Part shown: in pieces, positions 44,589 through 51,216 of the stretch
Numbering within the stretch: position 1 is the stretch's first letter
Layout of the letters: every line of letters starts with the position of its first letter
Assembly (NCBI GenBank): GCA_040616305.1
Contig: CP159918.1
Span: 1,550,001 to 1,614,000, forward strand
Direction of reading: 5' to 3'
Origin: UBA1876 sp003446665
GTDB lineage: Bacteria > Synergistota > Synergistia > Synergistales > Thermovirgaceae
DNA: 64,000 bases
Notes under the pieces: generated by a model
The model's input: the letters and a program-made list of their open reading frames with translations, nothing else
What the model was told of the DNA's origin: nothing
Databases searched by the model: none
Made by a program: the position numbers and the translations under genes

Positions 44589-45416
44589 ATGAACGACGAA
44601 AACAGGACGCAGCAAAACCTGGCGGTACTTATCGACGCTGACAACACATCTCCTTCGATCGTCGAAAACCTCTTCGCGGAGATAGCCAAATACGGTGTAG
44701 CCTCTGTTAAAAGAATTTACGGGGACTGGACTTCACCATACCTGAAAGGTTGGAAGGAAGTGCTCTTGAGTTACGCCATCCACCCTATTCAGCAGTTCCA
44801 TTACACCGTCGGGAAAAACGCAACGGACAGCGCCATGATAATAGACGCCATGGATCTGCTTTATTCCAGCCGTTTCGACGGGTTCTGTCTGGTTTCGAGC
44901 GACAGCGACTTTACCCGTCTCGCCACGAGGATCAGGGAAGGCGGTATAACCGTATATGGTTTCGGCAGCACCAAAACACCTAACGCTTTCGTAAGCGCCT
45001 GTGACAAGTTCATCTATACAGAGATACTTATGAAAGAAGCAGCCGAGGAAACCCCGGCGGATACTTCAAAAACTCCGACTAGGCCGCTCGGTACCAGGGA
45101 ACTTAAAAAAGACTCCAGGCTTGTAGCCTTGTTGGAAAACAGTGTCGACGCCGTCGCAAACGAGGAAGGCTGGGCAGCTTTGGGAAGCGTGGGACAACAT
45201 ATATCTAACCAGTCGCCTTCCTTTGACTCCAGGAACTATGGCTACAAAAAGCTCAGCTCTCTCGTAAAAGCCATGGACATGTTCGACATCGAGGCCCGAA
45301 ATATAGACGAATCAGGCAACAAGGCCATATACATAAGGAAACGGCAACCTAAACAGGACACACGCAAAAAGCGATCAACGAAAAAATCAGCGCGCAAAGA
45401 TAACTCGAACACCTAA
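44589..45416 (+). CDS. NYN-domain nuclease-like protein with OST-HTH/LOTUS domain
   Basis: 275 residues. The NYN (PIN-like, LabA/DUF88) domain has QNLAVLIDADNTSPSIVENLF, VKRIYGDW, KNATDSAMIIDAMDLLYS and CLVSSDSDFTRLATRIREGG, giving a full set of acidic active-site residues. A C-terminal OST-HTH domain follows (DSRLVALLENSVDAVANEEGWAALGSVGQHISNQSPSFDSRNYGYKKLSSLV), then a basic tail. ATG at 44589 follows AAAGGTGG. The architecture is typical of predicted RNA-processing proteins of the limkain-b1 group. Nuclease activity is inferred. Confidence 0.9.
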   Translation: MNDENRTQQNLAVLIDADNTSPSIVENLFAEIAKYGVASVKRIYGDWTSPYLKGWKEVLLSYAIHPIQQFHYTVGKNATDSAMIIDAMDLLYSSRFDGFCLVSSDSDFTRLATRIREGGITVYGFGSTKTPNAFVSACDKFIYTEILMKEAAEETPADTSKTPTRPLGTRELKKDSRLVALLENSVDAVANEEGWAALGSVGQHISNQSPSFDSRNYGYKKLSSLVKAMDMFDIEARNIDESGNKAIYIRKRQPKQDTRKKRSTKKSARKDNSNT

Positions 45417-46312
45417 TCAACCAAAGGTACGGGCTCGAGCTTTTTGAATTCCCTTTGTGAGGGAGCAACTTCACGCATTTTGTCGGCTGTTTCAAGGAAT
45501 TTTTCGCACCATTCTGTCGCCTCTGCGGCATCGGAGAAAATAAACGTCCAGGGCTCCTTTTCGCCATCTACCTTGAGCTCCAGTAAGTTTTTTTCTTCGT
45601 CTCCTTCTTCGGCCACAGTCCTGCAGGTAAGGATGTCGGCAAAACGATAGACCCTGAAAAGCCCGTCATTGCCGTCTCGTAGTGCGAATTTGCCATTGGG
45701 CCTGTCCACAAGGATCACACGACCGCCTTCGTCCTGGAGCTCGCCTTCTTCGGGCGAAAATCCATGTACCAGAAGAAGACCCTTGTACCGTCTCGGCATA
45801 CCTGTTTCCATCATAAGCCAGCCCGTCTTTTCGTTTAAGGGGTCCACCAGAAACCAGTCCTTGATGTTGCCCGGTATTTCTTTTGCCCCGAAGACTACCT
45901 TCCCCGCCCCACGTCTTATATATCCTGCGCTGTCCGGGATAAACCCCTCGAGTCTTGAGTAAAAAACCTTCTTGTTCTGTTCGAGGAAAAACCAGGAAAT
46001 GTTCCTGTTTTCGTCTGAAAGGACAACACCATCCGGGGGGACATCGAAAGAACGTCCAGGCTCAAAGTCCCTGATAACCATATGTCGGTCGTGTGCAGGG
46101 AAAACGGCTATAAATTCACCCGAACCGTCCCGTTTTATTCTCGCCATTCGGACAAACCGGGTCAGTTCGAAATCGACACCGTAGAGACCCAGTTTCGACT
46201 GGATGTAACCGATGGTCTTGCGTCGCAGGCGTTTGTGGTCCAAATAAGCATAAAGGATTAAAGCCGAGAAGAGTATGACTACAAACAGGAACATATGAAG
46301 TAATCCTGTCAT
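45413..46312 (-). CDS. Membrane-anchored hypothetical protein
   Basis: 299 residues. One N-terminal transmembrane helix (MFLFVVILFSALILYAYL) precedes a basic stretch and a large soluble region of apparently beta-rich character (GYIRRGAGKVVFGAKEIPGN). An acidic/aromatic C-terminal helix follows (DAAEATEWCEKFLETADKM). No family recognised. AAGGGG stands about nine bases before the ATG. It lies 45 bp after msrA on the same strand, so it may share its transcript, and it is convergent with the NYN gene. Confidence 0.7.
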   Translation of the reverse strand: MTGLLHMFLFVVILFSALILYAYLDHKRLRRKTIGYIQSKLGLYGVDFELTRFVRMARIKRDGSGEFIAVFPAHDRHMVIRDFEPGRSFDVPPDGVVLSDENRNISWFFLEQNKKVFYSRLEGFIPDSAGYIRRGAGKVVFGAKEIPGNIKDWFLVDPLNEKTGWLMMETGMPRRYKGLLLVHGFSPEEGELQDEGGRVILVDRPNGKFALRDGNDGLFRVYRFADILTCRTVAEEGDEEKNLLELKVDGEKEPWTFIFSDAAEATEWCEKFLETADKMREVAPSQREFKKLEPVPLVD

Positions 46313-46357
46313 CCTGCAAGCCCCTTAACTATTCGAATTTTTGAAAATGAGGTCTCT

Positions 46358-47086
46358 TTACCAAAATCTTACAACTCTTTTAAGAATCTTGTCCTGAGCG
46401 GCTTCGGAGAGGCCAAGAAGAGGAAGCACTCTTTGCACCTCTTCCTCTGTGCCATAACCTCCGAGGAACCCGTTGACTCGCGCCGCAGAGGTAGAAGCCA
46501 AAAGTTCCTGAAAATCAGGATAAAACGTCCTGATTTCTTCCAGAATCCCCCTGTCATTCTGGAGGAAGTATTTCTGGTGGTACGCTTCAGCAGGGTAGAA
46601 CAGCCCTGCTGGCTCTATTGATGTCTCAACCTTCCTGTCGTTTCCGTTCTCCACTTTTCGGAGCGTCTCCTTTGCCAGATTATGTTGTGTTTCGTCGTGA
46701 TAAAACAACACTGTTCGATACTGGCGCGAAAAGGACCTGGAAAAAGGATCATGATTACTCCAAAAGACATCCAACAGGCAGCGATAAGATATGATCGAAG
46801 GGTCGAACCACACTCGGACCGTTTCGCTGTGATCACCAATCTTGTGGTACTTTGGTTCGGGACTTGTCCCTCCCGCATATCCGACTTCCGTTCTGATAAC
46901 TCCATGAAGACTCCCAAACAGGGCGTCAGGCTCCCAAAATCAGCCCATCGCGAAAGTCGCAGTATCGACCGTTTCGTGTTCTGCAATATCAACAGGTGGC
47001 CTATCCTGCATGGCTTCTGCACCTCCTCCCGAGGAAAAAGCCAAAAGGGAAAAACCCAACAAAAAAACTGACCCAAGCATGCTCAT
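46358..47086 (-). CDS. msrA: Peptide methionine sulfoxide reductase MsrA, selenocysteine form
   Basis: Reduces methionine-S-sulfoxide. Starting from ATG 47086 (AGGGAGG upstream), the frame has a signal peptide-like N-terminus and reaches ATFAMG, then TGA at codon 49 (46940-46942), then FWEPDALFGSLHG. The family motif here is GCFW, so TGA replaces the catalytic Cys. The frame stays open for 193 more codons with all MsrA hallmarks: EVGYAGG, HSETVRVWFDP, LLDVFWSNHDP, QYRTVLFYHDE, FYPAEAYHQKYF. A hairpin with GU in its loop follows the TGA, as needed for selenocysteine insertion. No C-terminal resolving Cys is present (the only Cys is C103). Otherwise it would be a nonsense pseudogene. Length 242 residues. 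Confidence 0.85.
46909..46942 (-). promoter_or_regulatory. UGA selenocysteine codon and bacterial SECIS-like hairpin
   Basis: After the TGA come 12 bases, then GACGCCC (46921-46927), loop TGTTT, GGGAGTC (46909-46915) on the minus strand: a 6-bp helix with one G-A mismatch. The loop holds GU at the 24th and 25th bases counted from the U of UGA, very close to the position of the SelB-contacting GU in the Escherichia coli fdhF element. The fit is by eye. Confidence 0.7.
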
Positions 47087-47133
47087 TTCGCAACCTCCCT
47101 TGTGGCTTCAATACAAGAAGCTTCGCACACGGG

Positions 47134-47919
47134 CTAATTGCTCAAATCGGAAAATTCCGTTATCAATTTCCCTGGCGGAAAGCCGCCGATTTTCCTGAGC
47201 GCCAGAAAAACGCCGTCCACGTACACGAGGCTGGAGAAATCCTGAACATTGATCCTGATTATCTCGTCGGAACGCCCCAGCACAACTTCGTGTTCGGAAT
47301 AGGCACCCGGGTAGGAGAGCCGCTGGGAAAGGATCTGGACGCCCTGTTCCTTTCCTCCCAACACGCCGGGTATGACTTCTGCGCTTTGTACGCTTCCTTC
47401 TGGACCTTCTGATAAAACCCTCGCAAGGGTCACTGCAGTTCCGCTGGGGGCGTTGGCCATCTTCGCAGGATGTCTGTCAACTACACTGACATATGGGTAG
47501 TGCTTTCTTGCCTTTTTCAGAAAATCAATCAGAAGATTGATTCCCAATCCGAAATTCGAAATAATCGCCCAACGGACCTTGCTGCCGCTTGCGAGTTCCC
47601 TGGCTTCATCAAGCATTTTCTCTGTAAAACCTGTGGTCCCGATAACGGCATCAATTTTTGCCTTGGCATAAATCTTGAGATTTTCCATAATTATGCGCGG
47701 GGAGGTAAAGTCGACCACAACATCGGCTTTTGAAATTTCCAACGCTTTCGCCAAATCGCTCGAGCCGTAAACAGGTTCGCCGTTTTTAGCTCTTCCGAGT
47801 TCCACGCCTTCTTCCGCGCAAAACCCTCCGGCAAGTTCAAGATCTTCGCTTTTCAATATGGCCTTTACAAGCTGGCTTCCCACATTGCCGGTGGCACCGG
47901 ACACAAAAACCCTTATCAT
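47134..47919 (-). CDS. dapB: 4-hydroxy-tetrahydrodipicolinate reductase
   Basis: Lysine and diaminopimelate biosynthesis. The N-terminal nucleotide fold MIRVFVSGATGNVGSQLVKAI and catalytic VVDRHPAKMANAPSGTAVTLA are clear, and IGTTGFTEKMLDEA is also typical. The 261 residues are standard. It lies 47 bp upstream of msrA on the same strand and may be transcribed with it. No other dap genes are in the window. Confidence 0.95.
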   Translation of the reverse strand: MIRVFVSGATGNVGSQLVKAILKSEDLELAGGFCAEEGVELGRAKNGEPVYGSSDLAKALEISKADVVVDFTSPRIIMENLKIYAKAKIDAVIGTTGFTEKMLDEARELASGSKVRWAIISNFGLGINLLIDFLKKARKHYPYVSVVDRHPAKMANAPSGTAVTLARVLSEGPEGSVQSAEVIPGVLGGKEQGVQILSQRLSYPGAYSEHEVVLGRSDEIIRINVQDFSSLVYVDGVFLALRKIGGFPPGKLITEFSDLSN

Positions 47920-48129
47920 TATTTTCCACCTTCTTCCTGCGTCGTGAAAAACCTTTCAACACTGGCTGCCTTGAACTTTAGACAATCCGCGGTACTTGAA
48001 TCAATCATACATGAGAATGGGTCTTCCTGACAGGATCGGGTCATTTCGTTCATGCTTGAACCAGGTTTCTGTTATGCTATGGGGAACCATTTTCGACCCG
48101 AAAGGTCAATTTGCTTCTGGAGGGATAAG

Positions 48130-48978
48130 ATGTCTGAAAAATGGAAGCATGAACTTTTAGGAAAAACCTACGTCGACGAAGAAGGTAAAAAACTTGTTTC
48201 GTGGAAAGATTGCAGGAACCTGGCGCAACAATATAGCGTCGCCCCTCGCGAGGTAGAAGCATGGGCCTGCCGCCAGGGTGTTTGTCCTTCCCGTTACGAA
48301 AGGTCCATTGGAACACTTGGTCTTGAAGGACAGGCCAGGCTGCTTTCATCGACGGCAGCCGTTGTAGGCTGTGGAGGTTTGGGAGGACTGATCGTCGACC
48401 TTCTCGCGCGGGCGGGTGTAGGAAAACTCATCCTCGTGGATGGCGATATCTTCACAGATAATAACCTGAACCGACAGGTTCTTTCCACAGAAGACCTGAT
48501 GGGCGCCCGAAAGGCGGATGTCGCCGCCGCACATGTGGCAGCGGTAAACGGCGCCGTCGAGGTTATCAGCTTTCCGGACCAGCTAAGCAATGAAAATGCG
48601 GAATCAATTCTCTCGGGATGCGATGTCGCAGTCGATGCGCTGGACAATAACTCATCCCGAACGATCCTCCGTGAAGCTTGCAGAAAACTTGGCATACCCA
48701 TGGTCCACGGAGCCATCGGCGGTTTCTGGGGTCAGGCAAGCGTCCTCTTCCCCGAAGATCGAGCACCCTGGAGTTCTTTAGGAGGCGCCGACAAGGGCAT
48801 CGAAACCCGACTGGGTAATCCGCCTTTTACTCCCTCTTTTATAGCGTCCATCGAAGCCGCTGAAGCAATACGGCACCTGACCGGAGTCGGAAAACCCTTG
48901 AGGGACCTGCTTTGGTGCGACCTTGGGAACCACGAATACTACAAGATCCGTATTTCAGACCTTGGTCAGGGTACCTAA
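48130..48978 (+). CDS. ThiF/MoeB-like E1-type adenylyltransferase
   Basis: 282 residues. A helical N-terminal part of about 70 residues (KLVSWKDCRNLAQQYSVAPREVEAWACRQGVCPSRYERS) precedes a ThiF Rossmann domain with AAVVGCGGLGGLIVDLLARAG, ILVDGDIFTDNNLNRQ and DALDNNSSRTILREAC. These proteins adenylate the C-terminal Gly of a small sulfur-carrier protein. No ThiS or MoaD partner is adjacent. The zinc Cys pairs of MoeB are not evident. GGAGGG precedes the ATG at 48130. Stops overlap with the convergent iclR gene. Confidence 0.85.
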   Translation: MSEKWKHELLGKTYVDEEGKKLVSWKDCRNLAQQYSVAPREVEAWACRQGVCPSRYERSIGTLGLEGQARLLSSTAAVVGCGGLGGLIVDLLARAGVGKLILVDGDIFTDNNLNRQVLSTEDLMGARKADVAAAHVAAVNGAVEVISFPDQLSNENAESILSGCDVAVDALDNNSSRTILREACRKLGIPMVHGAIGGFWGQASVLFPEDRAPWSSLGGADKGIETRLGNPPFTPSFIASIEAAEAIRHLTGVGKPLRDLLWCDLGNHEYYKIRISDLGQGT

Positions 48979-49727
48979 TGCCGGAACTGCAGTTTGTAGG
49001 AGAACTCATCTGCCGCGTCTTTTAACAGCTGAAGCCAGACGGGGACTTTTTCCATATTTTCGTCTGTCCTTTCAGCGTTCATGGCTAAACAGGCGGTTAC
49101 AGTTCCGCTTTTGTCTGTGATCGGAACGGAAATTCCCATCACCCCAAGGCTGAAAGTCTGATCTTCGACACAGTATCCCTGTTTTCGTATTTTTTCGTAG
49201 TCCTCGAGAAGCTCATTCTTGTCTGTAATGGTATAAGGGGTTCGCTTCTCGAGCTCGGTTTTCTCCAATATGTCTCTGATGACCTCGGGGTCCTGAAAGG
49301 CCGTCAGAAGGCGCCCGGATGAACCTCCGTTGACCGGAAGGCTTTGGCCTATAAAATCATTCATCTCGTAGAGCGCTCCCGGTCGTGTGCGCTTGCAAAC
49401 CACCACCACCCGGTCACCTTCCCATACGGCAACATAAACCGTCTCATTGATTGCCTTGAGAAGATGGTCGAGTATGGGGCCGGCTATCTCCTCGTACCCT
49501 ATGTAGCGACTGTAGACTTTGCCAAGCCTGAGACTTATAGGTCCCAGATGGTATTTCTTGGATGACTTGTTCTGAACGACGAAATGCTCATTTTTAAGCT
49601 CCTGAAGCAGTTTGTAAAGCCCGCTCTTGCCTACTTTCATATGTTCCGAAAGTTCCGTCAGGCTGTATTCAAAAGGAGGTTCAGCGAGTGCTTTCAAAAT
49701 GCGCAATGCTTTTCCAAGACTGGACAT
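48975..49727 (-). CDS. IclR-family transcriptional regulator
   Basis: 250 residues. The winged helix LGKALRILKALAEPPFEYSLTELSEHMKVGKSGLYKLLQELKNEHFV and the effector domain with YVAVWEGDRVVVVCKRTRPGA, PVNGGSSGRLLTAF and YCVEDQTFSLGVMGISVPI are typical. Likely senses a small carboxylic or aromatic metabolite. The gene is single; its target may be the QueG-like gene or something outside the window. Confidence 0.92.
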   Translation of the reverse strand: MSSLGKALRILKALAEPPFEYSLTELSEHMKVGKSGLYKLLQELKNEHFVVQNKSSKKYHLGPISLRLGKVYSRYIGYEEIAGPILDHLLKAINETVYVAVWEGDRVVVVCKRTRPGALYEMNDFIGQSLPVNGGSSGRLLTAFQDPEVIRDILEKTELEKRTPYTITDKNELLEDYEKIRKQGYCVEDQTFSLGVMGISVPITDKSGTVTACLAMNAERTDENMEKVPVWLQLLKDAADEFSYKLQFRH

Positions 49728-49757
49728 TATTTTTCCTCCCGGCCGTTTCTTGTTTTC

Positions 49758-49785
49758 AATCTATCAGATAACCGTAGTCTTGCAA
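49758..49785 (-). promoter_or_regulatory. Candidate promoter of the iclR-type gene
   Basis: Minus-strand TTGCAA, 16-bp spacer, TAGATT, about 30 bp before the start. Confidence 0.35.
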
Positions 49786-49881
49786 ATCCCGGTAAATTCG
49801 CACTTGCACCCAGACAGGACAACCTGGGGGAAATGCCACATTCGCAAACCTTACAAGAGACACTGAAAATGTGAGATCTTG

Positions 49882-49902
49882 AAAACTAACATAAGATGTT
49901 AG
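49882..49902 (-). terminator. Terminator of the QueG-like gene
   Basis: CTAACAT / ATGTTAG hairpin with a three-base loop and TTTT, about 70 bp after the stop. Confidence 0.6.
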
Positions 49903-49971
49903 CTCGAGACCGGTCTTTCGAAATCCTCGTAAGTTCTTACCAGGCCAGAGAAGGCATCGTAAACGCCGGTT

Positions 49972-50808
49972 TCACGGGATACGTTCCTCGCAGGGAACGG
50001 CTGTTTGGCACAAACCGCAACCGTATCCTCGCAAGCCCCACTGTTGCATGGAGTATTCTTCTATGACTCCGTGACAATAGGAACTGCACTTCGACTTGTC
50101 GTGGCCTTCCGCCGATATGGCTTTGGCCGGGCAACGGTTTATGCAAGCTCCGCAAGTCCCCCTGCTGAAATACAGACAATATTCATGGTGATTTTCATAG
50201 AGTCGTTCGGTAGGATCCAGTCTTACGGCCGCTATCACTGAGCCTATCCTTACTGCCTTGCCACGGGGCGTAATCAATCCGTCACAAAGCCCAAAGGTCC
50301 CAAGCCCTGCTGCGTAGGCCGCGTGTCGTTCAGACCATGTTGAATACTCGTACCCAAATCGTTTCCACTGGCTGGAAAGCACAGGCGCAAAGGCCATGAC
50401 ACCTTGATCGCGCAACCAGTCCCCAAAATCGCGCCTGAGACTTTCGTTCATCTGCTCGCCGTAAATTCTGGAGCGAACCCAACTTTCGGAAGGATACTTT
50501 TTCTGTCGGCCGTTCTCACTACGCGTTCGTTCAGTCTGCGGCAGTACCCAAACGATTACAGACAAGTCTGCCGTCAGCCCTCTCCATTCAGGGAAGTGAT
50601 CACGAAAAGCCTCAAACGGAGTCCAGTGGAGAGGGCCTACATGCTTTTTGTAATCTTCGAAAAGGATGTCGTCTCCCGAGGCAACTCCCAAAAGCGGGTT
50701 ATCCCAGGCCGGTAGACCCAGTGAATCGTGCAGATTGTTTTCGGGCGATTCCTTTACATAACCGACAATCCATTGTTTTATCCTTTCCAGATCCATGCCG
50801 TTTCCCAA
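49972..50808 (-). CDS. QueG-like 4Fe-4S reductase (epoxyqueuosine reductase-related)
   Basis: 278 residues. The C-terminal double cluster is CGACINRCPAKAISAEGHDKSKC and GCGLCQTAVPCEERIP, and the central GLGTFGLCDGLITPRGKAVRIGSVIAA is the QueG-type cobalamin-region signature. The N-terminus is diverged and the HEAT-repeat tail of full QueG is missing, so it may be a paralogue rather than true QueG. TTG at 50808 has GGAGG eight bases upstream; ATG 50796 is the alternative. Substrate uncertain. Confidence 0.75.
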   Translation of the reverse strand: MGNGMDLERIKQWIVGYVKESPENNLHDSLGLPAWDNPLLGVASGDDILFEDYKKHVGPLHWTPFEAFRDHFPEWRGLTADLSVIVWVLPQTERTRSENGRQKKYPSESWVRSRIYGEQMNESLRRDFGDWLRDQGVMAFAPVLSSQWKRFGYEYSTWSERHAAYAAGLGTFGLCDGLITPRGKAVRIGSVIAAVRLDPTERLYENHHEYCLYFSRGTCGACINRCPAKAISAEGHDKSKCSSYCHGVIEEYSMQQWGLRGYGCGLCQTAVPCEERIP

Positions 50809-50866
50809 TTGAGACACCTCCAGATTATTGCTGCGCCGCTGGACATTTCATAAGTTTCAGCCTCTC

Positions 50867-50895
50867 TTGTTGAGCCTTTTGATATATGGTATTAT
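50867..50895 (+). promoter_or_regulatory. Promoter of the free-standing structured RNA
   Basis: TTGTTG, 17-bp spacer, TATTAT with extended -10 (TGG before it). Transcription would begin near 50902. Confidence 0.6.
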
Positions 50896-50901
50896 TTTTT
50901 T

Positions 50902-51064
50902 TGAAAACAGAATAACACCTCCGAGCCGTCAAGACCTAAAGCGCGTTACGCAATGGTCTCCGGCCGATAGGGTATCTCCGGAAACGGGGATGCCTCCCGC
51001 GATTGGAAAGGAGGAAACGGCTTAGCTAAAAACGCCACCTCCCGCGGGAAGTGGCGTTTTTTCT
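50902..51064 (+). ncRNA. Unidentified structured RNA, ~163 nt, terminator-ended
   Basis: No plus-strand gene follows its terminator, so it is not an ordinary leader. The fold by eye has AGCCGT (50924-50929) with ACGGCT (51017-51022). Arm 2 is AGACC/GGTCT (50932-50936, 50955-50959) topped by GCG/CGC. Arm 3 is CCGAT/ATTGG (50964-50968, 51002-51006) leading to a perfect 10-bp helix capped by GAAA (50981-50984). CCTCC (50918-50922) can pair with GGAGG (51010-51014) to give a pseudoknot. CCTAAA and AATGG in arm 2 resemble the 11-nt GAAA receptor. I cannot match it to 6S, SRP, tmRNA, RNase P or a riboswitch class with confidence. Confidence 0.6.
51029..51063 (+). terminator. Terminator of the structured RNA, possibly bidirectional
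   Basis: AACGCCAC ... GTGGCGTT stem with inner CCCGCGGG, then six T on the plus strand. On the minus strand it is followed by TTTTTA, so it may also end the treZ transcript. Confidence 0.9.
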
Positions 51065-51088
51065 TGTCTCCATCTTCTGTTTCCCTTT

Positions 51089-51115
51089 GGCGGGAAAGAC
51101 CAGGTCTTTCCCGCC
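51089..51115. repeat. Near-perfect 13-bp palindrome downstream of treZ
   Basis: GGCGGGAAAGACC, one base, GGTCTTTCCCGCC. No T run follows on either strand. It might act as a protein-binding site or a 3' stabilising hairpin. The rest of the 408-bp gap holds only the RNA unit and no gene. Confidence 0.6.
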
Positions 51116-51216
51116 CCCCTAAATCTCCGATCTTCACCTTTTCCCGGAATCCCGCAGGTTGCATAAAACGCGCGCTCGTACAAAGAAAAAAAGGTATTCC
51201 GTAAGAAATAATTATA

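Noticed and set aside
46358..47086. msrA as a frameshifted or simply broken gene
   Set aside because: Both halves are in the same frame, the only interruption is TGA, and it falls on the catalytic Cys codon with a hairpin after it. Selenocysteine explains this better, though nonsense mutation is not excluded.
50828..51025. 65-codon plus-strand frame across the structured RNA promoter
   Set aside because: TTG start without a ribosome site, spans the promoter, and the product resembles nothing. The RNA fold and terminator explain the region better.
50902..51064. Naming the RNA a molybdenum-cofactor riboswitch
   Set aside because: The GNRA-capped arm and GGAGG-type segment are reminiscent, but there is no molybdenum gene or any gene downstream and I cannot recall the consensus well enough to claim a match.
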